Below are positions 35,371-49,900 of a stretch of 64,000 nucleotides of DNA, one piece after another. The translations under genes were made by a program, and so were the position numbers. Origin of the DNA: Fasciola hepatica (taxonomy: Eukaryota > Platyhelminthes > Trematoda > Plagiorchiida > Fasciolidae); the NCBI GenBank assembly GCA_948099385.1, contig CANUEZ040000116.1:13641001-13705000 (forward strand), written 5' to 3'. Under the pieces are notes generated by a model. That model made no database searches. It worked only from the letters and a program-made list of their open reading frames with translations, and was not told the DNA's origin. Numbering within the stretch: the first letter of the stretch is position 1; the number at the start of each line of letters is the position of its first letter.

Positions 35371-36240
35371 TCAAGCTTCTGGGATTTGGTAAGATAGTTG
35401 GCGTAGTTTCTCCACACAGTTTGAAATGTAAGATGACCACTTCAAACTTGCATTGATGTTGATTCCTAAGTATTTGACAGCCGGGGGTTCCGTGGAAATG
35501 ACAGATGGATCACGGAGATAAGCCGATCGAGTAAAGTTCAGTACTCAATAAAAGTAATCCGACAAATTTAAATTTATACCGAATCGAGCAGAAAAATCTG
35601 AATACGCAACTGATTACTGCAAACTTTATTGAAATCCTGGGTTACGGAAACACCTTTACAAAGAGACACTTCGTCGGCGTATTTAGGTTGATCCCGAGTC
35701 TAATGCTTATTGTTCCAAGCGTGCAAAAACACTTGGAAGAAGATAAAGCCCGGGCGTTTAATTTCTGTTTTGGTCAAGCTTGGCCGTCTATGGACGTTTA
35801 GGTGTGTTGCCGATTCATTATTTCCGACCCTTTTTGAGTTGGGTGAGACCACTATTCCAAGGTTGACGTGAAACATTTCCATGGGACTATAGATATTGAA
35901 GGTATGAATTCTAATTTTGTTCATAAAATTCACTGAAAGGCAGTGGATGTGAATGTGTTGTAATCAGAAGATGGCAAACAGCAGAAAACTGTAAAACAGT
36001 GAAAGGTATCCCTTGAATTAAATACGGTGACAAAAATCCGATCGATATAATTTGTAAGTAAGATATGTGATCACGTTTGGTGTATATTTTTAGACAAAGA
36101 TATGAAATATTAAGGATCACCGAACCTTGGGGGCTCATTGATACTGGGAGAAAAAGTGTTCTGGATGATTTGTCAGGGTACAATCCAACTGACAGCCACC
36201 CACACGTCGGGGTAAGACACACGACAATGGACATGTCAAG
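35365..36240 (-). mobile_element. CR1/jockey-like LINE fragment interrupted by the PLE
   Basis: Minus-strand frames contain KYADEVSLCKGVSVTQDFNK (about 35,680), then FGINLNLSDYFY, ISTEPPAVKYLGININASLK and WSSYISNCVEKLRQLSY (about 35,400). These are RT motif C and the post-RT YLG region of jockey/CR1-type LINEs. The LINE frame stops abruptly at about 35,365, where PLE-type sequence begins. The missing LINE 3' part is not obvious on the far side of the PLE. A weaker open frame upstream (35,911-36,234) may be earlier RT sequence. Confidence 0.6.
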
Positions 36241-36829
36241 TTATGGTTAAAACCTCCTACGAAAGATTAAGAAATGTAAAATTGATTGAAGTCTTAAAAA
36301 AATTTTTATATCTATCAGAACAAACCTTATTCTGCGAAGATTACTTTACTGCAGAATAATGCACCAGGTTACTTGTCACAAAATGTTGGGTACTCCATCA
36401 TCGTGGTATATTTATTATTTTATGAACATGTACTGTAGAAAATTCATGGACACTGAACGTTCCACTCTTACAACTGTTCCGTAAAAGCTCCCATGTAACT
36501 GCGATGGGCTTTTTATTTTCAGCCCTGGATAAATGAAATGTTGCACTTTTTCCACACTGGACTGAACGTTGTGTAAATGCAGTAGATCAATTTCCAAGAG
36601 TCACTAACGAGACGCGATCTCAAAATTGTTCCTCCAGCAAGAAACTAGTGTCCTATTCTAAAATATTGAATTGAGGTTGGTTATTTCGCTGTGGAGAACA
36701 CACGAGAGTAAAAATTAAAGAAAAATATCGGAATGAAATCATCCAATCCCTCGTCAAGTCTTAGAATCGCGTTTGACCACAATTCTGATTGAAAAATCTC
36801 AATCGTCCTCGGTGCACTTTTCATGGGGG

Positions 36830-37100
36830 ACTTTTTCTATTACATGCTTGCTCATGGGTGTCGTGGAAGGGGACCCACCCCATAGCCACAAAGGCACACT
36901 ACTTTATCACGGATAACTGATCATCGAACCCTGAAACTTGGGGTGGAGAACCACTTAAGGGCTCAAGAGGTCAGTGGTGGTAATGATCCGGATGACAACT
37001 GGAGTTATTGTCTACCACTAAGTGACCGGTGATGACGGTGTGGTAATTAAACTCTGTATACCACTCGACCACCACCGGCGTCACTGCTCTCCATCTTGAC
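36830..37100 (+). repeat. Dispersed repeat, copy 1
   Basis: This is similar to the reverse complement of 43,570-43,910. Shared blocks are TTACATGCTTGCTCATGGGT, GAACCCTGAAACTTGGGGTG followed by GAGAACCACTTAAGG, GTGGTAATGATCCGGATGAC, and the end CCACTCGACCACCACCGGCG. A tRNA-like origin is suggested by a B-box-like segment preserved in copy 2. Confidence 0.5.
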
Positions 37101-40100
37101 CGATTTTAATCCATTTTTATTTCAAAGTGGTCACGAATCCAGCCATTGGTGCACAACACTGTACCCTCGATGACAACAGAGCTTCACCTCACCTGCCAGG
37201 GCACGGTGCTTTGGCCAAGCCGGCCATGATTATCTTAAATAAGTACATAGTCATGGCCATTAAAGCAGCCATGTCCGGGCGAGAAAGACTGGTTTGTTGC
37301 GTGAAAGTACAGGGCGTCTAATGGGCAACCATAACTACTCAACCGGTCGAGTGTTTCGAGAAACTTTGTCTGCCCAGCTGCTGATGCTACTCACATCAAA
37401 ATTCAAGGCGGCGAGTTTCAGTTCAAATATGTTTGTCATAGAATGTAACTGTTGTCATATTTTTTGCCGTTTTTCATACTTTTAGCTGCCGGAAAACAAT
37501 ATTACCTCACAATCGAGGGTACTTTGCAAGCCAGATAGGACAACATTAATCAGTAAATCCCGGGAACAACGTTAATTTCACAGAAGTGCTTTCATTCAGT
37601 TGGCAAATCTGTCCCGTTGGTACTCAATCATTTGGATTTTTATTTAACCAAAATGCTATTACTGCATATACGTTAAGTATTCAGTGAAAATGTTGCTCGT
37701 TAACCAGTGTTAGTGGTATGAGGTTCTACCCATATAACGCGATTATCATACAGTGTTAGCGCTCAGTTCATCATTTAAAACCTTGGGTACAGTATTGTAC
37801 GGTTATTTTATTCTCTTTTTTAGGTATTCGTATGCAGAACACATCTGCTGTGTTCCGACTGAAACTAGTACCCCGGGAGAACAAATATGCGTCGAACACC
37901 CACGCACCTGCCTATCCGGGGTGGCTCTCAAAAGTTTGTTTACCATCAGGTCTACATGATGTAGGACCCTTTTGACCATAGCTGCGAATAGTGAAAACCA
38001 GTCTTCCGCACCACGATCGACCGCTGTGATGGACGACCTGTTCTTTGGAGCCTAATTAGAGTGAAGGCATATTGTGGATGAGCACTGCCGATGATTCTTC
38101 ACAAGGATTAAAATCTGTGTGCAGCATTGCCATGTTTTACAATGGTTGGTTGGGAATTGATACTGCATTATAAATCACGTTATTCATTCACAGACAATAA
38201 AGCCAGTAAAAGTTCGAAGATCTCATCCTCACTTCTGCCTTCCCACAACAATTACCTGAGAAGAGCCAGCACCCTTACTATTTTCGGGAAAAAATATTAT
38301 AAATTTGAATTTTATTTTCATTTCATTTAGCACAAAAGCCACTCATAAACCCAAGCGATCAGCGGCAGAAAATGTCTGAAGAAATCCTAACCTATAGTTG
38401 TACCAAGCGAAAGAATGAAACCAGTGATTACAAGAGCGTCACTGGTCGTTATACTGGACTATATCCACCAACTATTCTTATCATTGAACTAACTAACCTC
38501 TTGAAGCCCGAACAGTGATTTAACAAACCTCAGATAATTGAAGTTCACTTGTCAGGTTTTGTATGCCTTTCTCCCATAGATTGTCTAACCTTGCTCATCT
38601 TTCAATAAATATTGGCCTCAGCAAGCACTTCGACATGGGCAGTAAGTCTGTTCGGTTACATACAGAAGACCTGCCTCAGCCAGTTTCATCTATGAAGTTC
38701 ACCATAGAAGATCATGATCAAAGAGATTCAACTGGTTTTGTTCCGCCAGATTCTCTAAGCTTGGCTTGTTCCTTTGGTCTGTTAACTAAAGGCGAACTAC
38801 GCTGGACACCACACTAGATAACGCGTACTTTGTGACATCGGTCATATCAACAAACGTGAAGAACAGCTGCAAGTGAAAACGTTGTATTTTTAGAGACTGA
38901 CAGGGACTCTTCTTTTTGAAAGCCCCTGAGATGTACTGTGACAAATAACTGCCACCAACCATTTAACTAGAAGGCATTATCAAACTTTTTCTTTTGTTCC
39001 TTCAGCATAACTGTTTTGCGAAGTTTTCAAGCACTTTCGTAAGATATCATATGCCGTCTAGTGTCGTCCAGCATACAGAACACGCATTTGGTTTTTACCC
39101 ACGTCAGCCATATCATCTATCAAGGACCGAGTGGTCGCAGCAATAATCAGGACCTTTTTTCTTTATGGTTCATGAATATGGTCATTGCAGATGGAGGATG
39201 TACGAAGATTGTCTGTTTTTGAACGCTGATATCTTTGTAACATTGCTCGAATTCGGTGGGAAGATTTTATCAATGGTATTGAGGTTGGATAAAAAGTATT
39301 TGGCAAACGAAACAAAGCAATATATGAAACACTCGAGCTCACCATGCTAAAGTATTCGGAATGTATGTTGTACATATCCCCAAATTGGTTTCCTTGGCGG
39401 TCACCTCTGTTTGAGCCTGGTGGTTGTTGGAAGATGAGTGAGGGCAACTAATCGATGGCTTGGGAGGAAGGTTTGAAAAGTCTAACCAGTGCATTTGTCT
39501 GTTTCAAGGCGTGTTAGGATTTTTATGCAGGAACCCAGAAATTCCCCATTCGGTCGTCGGATACGTTATGGCTACCCGTGACGCTCTTCTATTCACAAAC
39601 TTTCCTGATGGAGTTGATACCACTATTTTCAAACCTCGTCTTACTCTTCTCATACTGTTGATATTTTATACTCCTGATTTACGTTGTGAGTAACAGATAG
39701 CAACCAAAACCGCGGAATCCAGTGCAAGGATGATGGTTGTTTGAAGCGAATCGAATTGAACTGGTAGTAATTAGTCTGGATTTATTGAACTAACGTGAAA
39801 AGATGATAAATCTTAGGTGTTGCCCTGACCAACAGCATTTTCGATACGTGAACTTGTTTAGGCTTTCATCGGATCATCAAATGATCGGAATATCCAGAAG
39901 TGTGAATTTGTTGCCAGATTATTGCCTTAGGTTGTAAAACTGAATAGTCTTCTAGAGTTTACTTAGTCTATCAAAGAGCTCGTTGGAATTCTTTTCAGAG
40001 AAACCGAAAACAAATATACGAAAAAACACTATTGTTAGTGTGCTTGTTTTACTGATAGTTAGATTCAGCTCAATTTCAAGACTACTTAAAAAGCTATCAC

Positions 40101-43100
40101 CCATATTAGGTACTGAAATGCACCACTTATGGCGATGCCTTCAAGCTGGACGACATGCTTGCCATAAAAATCTGAATCCGATTTTCTCCGTGAACGGAAA
40201 TTTACATGATCTTTCAGAGAACTGCTACTTGAAATGACAATTTATTCTCTAACGATAAGTCATGCTCATTCTTGGCAAACTTTGGTCCGCCATATCGATG
40301 TTGTTGGGGGTCTCAGCTAACTCGTCCCCCATGAGAATCGGAAGAAGGCTGGTCGAGATGCAATCGTTTCGTTTACTCTTGTCAACCGAGAACGCAAAAC
40401 ATGTCTATGCACATACGTGGTACCGAAGGGGGGTAAATGTAACTGTAAAGCAAACAGGCTCGAAATTTCTTACAGTGTACACTTTGGTGAGAATTAAGTC
40501 CGTTGAGTTAAAGCCCAGGAGAGCAAACATTTAGGGTCGGTCATATTTCTCAACAGAATGCTGACTAATGCATCAAGATAAGAATCGCTTAGCCGGACAC
40601 CAATGGTTTCGGTTTTCGATGACGCAACAATGCTTGACCAAACAGACCTCTCTCTCTCTCCCAAAGTACGCACCGTAAGAAAGTTCGATCCTGCCTATTT
40701 TACTGTCACACTTACCCCGTTACTGTACCTCATATATATACTGACATGTTTTACGTCCGCGGTTTTCAAGAGTATACGAAATGCTTGCATCCCACGATTT
40801 ATGTCTTCTTCCTGTTCTTTTGAAATGGAAAAAGGGGATTCGGTGTTTTAAATAACTCAAAGCTATAACCGGGAATGTGGTGCGTCAGTTTTCTGATAAA
40901 TTATTTCTTTCGGGTCATCCGACACGAGTTCTCCAAAAGAATGATTTATTGTTACATTGGCTTGAGCACGTCTTTATTGTGCTTTCTAACTGTCGATAAA
41001 AAAGGTGAAAAGTTTTGCACGCCGAAATGCGTTAAGATTTCTACTAACTAGTGACGTTACCAATTATCATATTAACCAGAATTGATTGCAATACGGATTC
41101 CTAAGTTAACTGGTTGCGGTATACAGTTTAGTAATCAATGCAAAAAAACAAATCACTCCTTCGGTTAAAACCATGTAGAACAATAAAAAACGCTCCTAAT
41201 CATGCTGTTCAACCGCACTGTTTTAGCTGGCATAATGCGTCAGAGTTCCAGTGAGTACATACCATAGAAGAGCTTGTTCAAACCGCGTGCGTCCAACTTC
41301 ACTTACTATTCCACAGATTCCTGTCTAGTGGAACAAACAATGAGGTCTAATCATCTTAAACAAAATTTCCACTCACATCAGGTGAAGTTGAATCTCGAAT
41401 AGCAATTGAACCAACTCGAGGTTGTCGAATGTGCAAGAGTACAATGAGTTTTCTTCTGCCTGTTCTCCTAGGCAACCGGTCTGCACTGCAAACACAGATG
41501 CCAAACGAAACCATGTGCTCATATTTTTGGTTAGCAAATAAATTGTCGGACACGAAAGAGCACACAATTCGTGGTTACGAGTCATCCTCGCCATACATGT
41601 ACCTGCAGTACGTTTACACACTGGTGGTATTTGTGGATTTCATCAGTTCCCTATTTTAATGCCTACAGTTTTTATTGAAAAGCTAATACGATCCTATTTA
41701 ACGACTTTTACAGATGTTTTTTTTAACGTTTGGCCTCGATGGTGTTTTATTGACTACGTGCACATTAGCGCACTGGAAATGATATACCCCAAGTAGTCTC
41801 TGCACCTTGTAGAATCGAAGTGTGACTTGAAGTTCAGAACTACATAAGTCACGGATGGTAAGCCGAATGACAACGGATTGCTGACTGTCACCAGCGAGAC
41901 AGGCAGAGGCGGGGTTCAAATCTCTGAGCTCCGAGGTGATCATTATTCATATTACTCCACCACAGCCGGCCAAGCAGAGGTTGAGTGGTCAATATGTGGT
42001 AGACAGGTGGGGCAAAACTTTCGAGCCCCGTCTACGTCGATCAACTTTGTGATGGATGGTTTCTTTGTCAATTGCCTCTATAACACACCTGACCGAGTGG
42101 GGCCTTTGTAAGTTCTGTGTTTCACGCTTCAGGGTTTTGAATGGTAGTTCTCCTAACAACTACAACATGCCCTTGTAGCTTCAGAGTAGTATACCTTCCG
42201 GTGTGACTAACATAGCAAAGTACCCAAAAGGAAGTCACGATCATATCGTTTACAAGGTATTATTCCATAACTGAACTATCCATTCTGGTTTCAGGAGCAT
42301 GGATTTACAGTTGCCAGACTGAGATTCCACGACCAGTCATCTCCCTTAATATTCAGACAAATGTGATTTTCGCGCCAGTAGTTCGTTCATCACGATGAGA
42401 TGCACTGCAGTTACATGGAACTGAAATAGTGATCAGTAAAATGACAGGTTACAACTAATGCGAACATGTCACACAGTGCTTGTTAGGACAGTCTCACATT
42501 TCAGAACGGTTTCATATTTGGCTACATCCGGCAGGTCGCCCTCAGAAACATATTCGTCCATCGTGGAAACATTTACAAAATCATGTTTAGTCTAGATCGA
42601 ATAAATAAAATTGTTAAAATGATAAAGTTCACTTGATGTGGACATTCACCTAGTCACTGAACGAGATGATTCGCAGACATAAGAAATCAGACTACAAAAA
42701 TACACTTTCTTCGTTGAATGACACCTAAGATTTACCCACCAGCATTAAAGTTGTGTTGTGAGAAGGCGTAAAAGACCTCAGTTCTCTGATTAGTTCGATG
42801 TGAAAGTTAGTGGGACTACCCAATACAGTCTGGATTTTTCAAACATTTAGTGGGCAATTCCTGAGTTGTGTTTGGGTTGCTGTTCACCAATTTGATGAAG
42901 TCGAAATTAGAAAGAAGGAAAGTGTAGAATAAAAAAGTTTCATTTCTACGATGACATCCAAAAGGTAAAGAATGACATTGTGTGGAGATGAGAAATTGAT
43001 CGCGGTATTCAGCTACATCCTCATCCATCCTATGAGCATTTCTTACTCTGTACAAGGTGTATTAAGTTTTACGCCATGCAGGACTGCCTCACTCCGAACG

Positions 43101-43202
43101 CACTTTCACTTTGAATTTTGCTCATTTCTGCTGCGTCATCCATGCTTGTTTGCTTCGTACGCTTATCGATCCGTAGTCAGCTGACCCTACGGGCGTGCAC
43201 AC

Positions 43203-43230
43203 GTACATACACACACACACACACACACTC
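43203..43230. repeat. (CA)n microsatellite
   Basis: A short, nearly pure CA run of about 12 units in intron 1. Confidence 0.9.
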
Positions 43231-43569
43231 GCGTGAGCGTTCCTTTAGTGAACATTGATCGTTCACTTTTTTGATAAACGCGTTTGCAGACACACTGCAC
43301 CTGTCTTTTCGCTACGACACTGCTTATTTACTTCTAATATTAGTGTTATTCCTTTATGCATTGGTTCTTCTACTCATGAAAATGTACCTCGGAGAATAAT
43401 GAACATTCGGAGGGTAGGTACACTTGTGGACATTCTAGGCACGTTGCTTCAACCACCGTCATTCTGTCGGATATCCAGCGAGGCCTTCGATTTATCACGT
43501 GGACACTCAGACCTGCTCCAAGGTACTTACTGATTGCCTGCTCAGTAAAAATACCGAGTTTCAGTCAGA

Positions 43570-43910
43570 TATTTTTACCAGTGATGGTCGAGCAGTTGAG
43601 ACAGTTTGATCACCACCTCAGAGTTTCGAGGTTCGAACCCCTGCCATCACCCGTTAATTTGTAGGTAGACGGCAAACCCTACTGTCGTCCGGATCCTTAC
43701 CACAACTGGCCAACCGGGACCTTAGGTGGTTCTCCGCTCCAGGTCTCAGGGTCTGATTGCGGGTTATCCATACTAGCGCTTTCCACTGCACCGATGTGCA
43801 AGCATGTGATGAAAAAACATCCGAAACAGTGGGAAAATTATCCGTGGCAGAAATATCGGGTCCCCAAACGAATGATCTAGTCTCGTGATTGTTGCAGGTC
43901 TTCAGCACAC
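43570..43910 (-). repeat. Dispersed repeat, copy 2, with B-box-like segment
   Basis: Read on the minus strand it gives CACATGCTTGCACATCGGTG, ACCCTGAGACCTGGAGCGGA, GAACCACCTAAGGTCCCGGT, GTGGTAAGGATCCGGACGAC, then GGGGTTCGAACCTCGAAACT and a terminal CTCGACCATCACTGG. GGTTCGAACC matches an RNA polymerase III B box, so this may be another tRNA-derived SINE family, distinct from the fold-back one. Confidence 0.5.
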
Positions 43911-44644
43911 TTGCCCGAGGAAGTTACTTCAATGACCGTGGATTGATTGTAACCAGATGACAAATTGAATGATTAATATCTTTAGGGCAAGCAACCTTGA
44001 GGAGCTCATCGCCAGTTTGACAACCATATTCAACTGCAAAAAGACTAACCGAATTCCAGAAAGAAGGTAAATCCTCATTTCACCAAGAATGATTTAGCTT
44101 GCAAGGAATCTCCCGAAAGTCTAACAGGTCAAGGTATCCCATAAGACGACACTTAGAAAATTATGGAACTCCATTGAAAAAGCGTGTTGGAGGCATCATT
44201 GACAGAAACTCTGTACTGGTTTGGGGCACTTTTTCGGTCTACAGCCTAAGTGAAGTCACAATATCACGTGATGCACAAGACTCCGATGCATAAATGTATA
44301 CACTGAAAAAATTATCTCCTGCCGAGTGTCATATTATAGCTCAATAAAACTTTCATTCAAAATCCACATGTAACCAAAATTGGTGACTGTTCCTTGAGAT
44401 CAAGGCTATGGTATGGTCAGAGTAAAGCCCCAGTCTCAAACCAACAGAGAATTTTATCTGGGAGTTCTGACTGGCCAAATATACAAAAAGGCCAAGGTAT
44501 ATGCATTGACAACTGAACTGGAGACCAGGCTCAAGTGAGAATGGAACAGTATCAGTCAAGATATGATCCAGTCTCTCATCAAAGACATGCCGAGGAGGTG
44601 TGCATTGATCCTCAAACAGACAGACCGTAGCAAGCCATCCCAAA

Positions 44645-44735
44645 GATATTTTTGGTTTGATCATCTATGGGGGTCAAATACTTCTGTCACGATTAATTTT
44701 CCTATTTTTTTCGATGTTTCTGAACAATTAGAATT
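44645..44735 (+). repeat. Dispersed repeat, partial copy 3
   Basis: GATCATCTATGGGGGTCAAA and the following CTTCTGTCACGATTAATTTT match the 5' part of copy 2 on its minus strand (GATCATTCGTTTGGGGACCC, then TTCTGCCACGGATAATTTT). The remainder of the repeat is missing. Confidence 0.4.
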
Positions 44736-46672
44736 TCCGTATTCTAATTCAGGAGGGAACCGCTTAGTATCTGGTATGGGATGGAATTCATGAAGCAAGT
44801 CTAGGTGACCGAATGATAAAAAGTAAGAGTATGAAATGTCTGCCATGTTTGTCACCGGGTACATCAAGCAAGTGGTTGAGAAACCAGCCTTTGATCCCTA
44901 TAATCCTGTGCCTCAAGTCAGCACTTCCAATACTTTTCCCGCTCTATTAAACCTCGGCCTGGAAGACGTCGATACTCAAGTACCAATAATTTCGCTGTTT
45001 TCAACCATATCGGGTAGATCTTTGTACCTCATAGAAAAATTGATGCAGATGCTGTGGCACTCACTCAATGCTTATCATCTCGGTGAAAATTGGCGGATGT
45101 GATCAAACTTCAGCTACTCTTGATCGACTATAACCGGATGAGACAAAACTACCCAGGGAGCCAAGAGAATGGGACCATTTCAGTGGTCTGCTGCTAGTAT
45201 AATGCTCAGGTGTGGAATCAGTTTTATCATACGTCTTACACTATGAACGTACAAAATGCATCGCGAACTTTTCTACACCGCTGTGTAAATAGTCTGGACA
45301 GTTCCGTGGTCATTGGAGCCTGAAGAACAACTCGCTGGAGTGCGAATAATGGTTTTCAGTGACTTCTATACGTATTCCTGCAATTCTTATAAGTGAGAGG
45401 GCAGTAGAGTACGTTGGCTATTGGCCAAGGTAAAAGCCATTGTCGGTGAGCTGTAAAATGAGAGGAAGAAGTGTGGGAGAAAAGGTCCCTATTTTCTGGG
45501 TGTGGTGATGAAAATTTCACTCCCACCTTCACGCGTTATAGGCGATGAGGGTCTTCGGAGTTCGGCCGGTTATCCGTGGCTTCCTGTCTTGGCTAGTTGG
45601 CGGCTGCCTGAGCAAATGGCGATTGCATCTGTCCCGATTAGGACAATAACCTTTTATCCAAGACAACGGACAACACACTTCCCCGCCTTTCTGCAACATG
45701 AATAGTGACAGCACTCACAGGATTCGTCAAAAACAAATGTTCGTCCTTCACCGTGTTGTTTTTACCATGTAAACAAGGTAGAAATACTATCAACTTGCCG
45801 GGGCCACCACTCAGTAACGCAGCCTTATCCGGACGTCTACATGCCATCCGGTCATAAAAAAATTATTACGATTGTGATGCAATCGGTAACAAACTCGTAT
45901 TCTCCACTGACTCGCTAAAATACCGGCTACGTGCTAGCATCAGCGATCAAGTTGAAAAGAAGCAATGAGAATTTTAAAGCTCTTTTTCTTTCTGCTCCTA
46001 TTTTATTTACGTGCTGCTTTATTAGTGGAACAACTTGCATTTCAACGTCATTCATTTCAGTTGTCTGTATGCCTATTTTGATCAGTCTGTTGTTCCGTAA
46101 TTCTGACTATCAAAAAATTATCGATGCATTTTAAGGGATGCTACGGAGAGAGAGACTTTGGGCAAAAGATGAAACTCCTAAGCCCCAACTCTTCATCAGA
46201 GCAACTGTAGAACACAAAATACACTGGACAGTAATTATCCACCCACGAAATCGGATTTGCTATCAACTGGAAGAAGAATAAACTGATTTGATTTCTCGTT
46301 TTTTACTTTTCTATCCGTAATCTTTTGATATATAGTGTGTGAGGACCAGTAGGACTACCGCGAGCCTTTCCGAGTGAGTTCATGAACACAACTTTTTGAT
46401 TAACCAGAAAGATCAATAGAAACGTTTTCAGCACGGTACTGGTTCATACGATGCATACTGGACAAATGATATTGCAGGGTGAGTGGCTCTGTTTCATTTG
46501 AATGGTGACACTTTATAGAGGTTCGATCAACGGCCTAATGTCTCTACCGGGCTGCCAAAACTCCCTGGGAAAAATCTTGATAAAACAGGGAGACCAACAC
46601 ACATAAAATAAGAAAACCATCTTTTTCATTGATTGAACTTTCTGCACAAACCCATCCTAGTAGAATCGATAC

Positions 46673-46924
46673 TCACCGTACTTTCCATTTATTATTGTGG
46701 ATCAAATATTGTTCAGTCCAGGTAATTTCAATGTGATTATTGTATTTTTTTTCATACTTGTGAGTTTCTCTTCTTTGCCCATGAATGAATAATAGGAAAA
46801 AGGTTAGCGTAAAAGCCAGAGAAGAAATTGGGACGATAAGGGACCCGCAAAAGCGCCCCAGAAACCTCAAGTAATGAACCTCATAGGTTCTCAGCAAAGG
46901 ATATACATGCACCGATGTATGCAA
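46673..46924 (-). other. Exon-like open frame with one membrane helix, unassigned
   Basis: The open frame ends exactly at a consensus donor (GTACG|GTGAGT at 46,672). It encodes one strong hydrophobic segment (CGSLIVPISSLAFTLTFFLL) followed by a polar stretch ending WTEQYLIHNNKWKVR. It lies inside the large intron 1 of the channel gene but would end in phase 2, while the S1 exon needs phase 0, so it does not fit the main transcript. It may be an exon of a nested or alternative transcript, or chance. Confidence 0.2.
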
Positions 46925-49900
46925 AACACCATAACAGTAACAAATTTGCCTAATACGTTATCTAACTTCAGTGTTTTAGGGTTCGAACGGTCAAGTTCGG
47001 CGATAATTCGAAGAGAAAAGAGGCAAATGAACTGCGAACACGTATGGTGCAAAGATATCTGTACGCATCTTTACCGCTACCATTCATGGGGACGAGATGT
47101 GTGTCAGCTTTTTGTTATTGCGATAAATGATACTTCTTGGATATTCAAAATGAGTGGGTCACCGTAAAATGGTTTCCGTTAATTGACATTGGACACACAA
47201 CTACCCTCGTGGAGATTTATTCAAACGTACGGGGAACTTCTGTCGAATCAACGACAATACCACTGACGAACATCTCCACCCTGCTACGGCTTGCTCATCA
47301 AATGAAAAGTGGTGAAACTGTCCCTCAGATGAACGTATTGGACGGAAAACCTGACTTTGCTTAGGGACCGTTTATAAAGTTTCCGTAGCACTTCACGCTC
47401 CTTCGAACACAACTAAGGATATGTGTATATTTTTCGGTGCCTAACGTATGGGCAGAATAAAAGTGCTTTCTAGGTAGGGTGTACCACCTAGATCTGTAGA
47501 TCTGACATGCATTTCACGCCATACGGGTGAGCTTTGCAATCCCTAACAGGGAGAAGCCTCGGCCAATCAGAAGCACCGTGACTAAGTCAAACGAAAACCT
47601 GTTGTGATTGGTCGACCTACTATAAACCACCTAGCATGCTCGATCGCGCGCATAGGAACAAATAAGCTCCATATAAACATAACGAGAAATTTCATAGCCT
47701 TGGTTTTCCTATCACTTCATCTAGAGCAGCCCTGGGTTGAAGCCTTTAGTGCAGTAGATTATAAACAAAACTTTACGTGAGTGACAGACCACAAGATAAG
47801 AAAATCACTATGAGGTGATAATCACCTAGCGAGGAAATCAAAAGAAAGGCTAAATGCACATAATGGACAGTTATTTTAACTCCCTTATTTTATTCACTGT
47901 TTTTCATGGGCAATCTCCGTGCATAACATACAATAGAAACTCTGGCGTCGACCAGGGCGAATCTCCGCAACCGGAAAAAATTCCAGTTTATCTATGGTTA
48001 GACAACGCGGCACCCAAAGCACTGCGGGGAATCATCCAGTTGGATTGCCTTCTTAAGGAGCTGATTTGACTAGAAAGACGTCGCAAAATCTTGTTTGTTA
48101 TCCCATTCCTGCGACTTTTCTTGCTTGCCCTGATTGTGCGTTGGAAAGCAGTCAGTACATGGTACAGTGGCAGATCGGTTGAGTCCCTTGGTGTGACAAG
48201 TTTAGGTTGACTACGGTTCGGGTTAGACGGAGAATTTTGTGACAAGCTTACAACAGTTATCAATAGGTGTTCGTGACTTGCGATCGGGACCGTCTGATGG
48301 TTGTTCGGAAGGTAATCATTGCCCCTGATTGGTTTGCTTCGTTTCATTCTAGCTTATTACTAGTCCAACTCCCATCCCCGTACCATGCTGGGGAACGTTG
48401 CTTTTCGGATAATACCATTCTTTATTGAACTTTTCCGGTGTTCTCTACCGCTTCATTCATCAGTCCGTCAACAAAAGCATATAACCACAGTTTCATACGT
48501 GTATCTCATGACATATATGTGAAATTTATGCCCAAACTCCAGTTATTGAAGTAATCCAAAAGACTAACTAGCACATGAACTGCTTGCCTGTGATGTATGT
48601 CATTGAAAACGTAATCGACTGAATGAAACTGAAAATATCTCGGTTGTCTTCTTTGTGGTACGCGATGCTTAAAATCCACACATTCAAAATGTTCACCTTG
48701 TTCAGAAAATCTTTCATTCGAAAGTGTCTGATTATGAGAGAGCGGGAGTGTTCGAATACAATACGACATGGGTCATACCCATGTTTATATGTTGACAATT
48801 TTCAAGGTACCCTTGTTTTTCAAAGTGTAATTTAACTATCACGGGTCGGTTGAGTGCATGTGTCCTCGTGTTCACTCTCGTGAACATCCACGATGTTTTT
48901 ACAGTGACATTTTCATGGCTTTGTTTTTCCGCCATACATTCATTCACTAAACGGGTGTGTACACATTTCGGCCAGGAAGCTGTGTGACAGACTGCTGTTA
49001 TTCGCATGTAGCTGGACTGGAGTTTTATCGGAATTTAGCTGGAATTGAAAGCTTACAAGTGTTCACGGAAATAGTACCCAAGATCATGAAACGAGGAAGC
49101 AGACCACATCCGTAGTTACTAATCTTCTAGTACCCAGGTTTTGTTTTGAAACTCTCGTTCGTTACAATATTTGATTGAACCGATGTCAAAATAACGAATA
49201 ATTTCAAGAATGAATTGGCAAATTTGTCTCATAGCTCTGTAAAGTTGAGTAGGAACTGATCTGTGAGAGGACTGTTTCAGACAGACTCATCACATCTATA
49301 ACACGAAATTTCAGCATTCGTCATATTTTTAAGAATAGAAGCGATAAGATGGATAGCACAGGGCGTATCGTTTTTCAGTGTTCGTCAAAAACTGCACTTG
49401 ATTACCTTACAGGTAAGGCACGAACCACAGTGTTGTGTCAACAAAAAATATTTAAAACCACCTATTCCCTGTCATCGTCCTTTATGTTATTGATAATCAG
49501 TAAACTCTAGAATGTTTTCAGGCATACCGTTTGCTGATAGGAGGTGGTTCCTCGACAACAAACTGATAGGCATACATTAAAGATCATGGGAAGTATCATT
49601 ATTGGCGAATTAACTCAAGGAATCAAGATTAGATTTTTGGCCAAAGAAGGCCACAATTACCTACTCAAATCGAATTTGGTCACAGCGATCCTGATAATTT
49701 TCTTGTGACACTCAACCTGACAATCCTAATCAATCAGATGTCCTCCGTGAATATTTTTTTGCTTTTAAGGATGGGACGGAGTTCAATGTTGTACTTGTTG
49801 AAAACTATTTTCATACTGAATTAAGTTTCCAAAAAGAACTAAATGCATTGCTATTTACACAGGCTTTCGGGCTTGGCATTTTCGGTCACGAACTTTTCCT

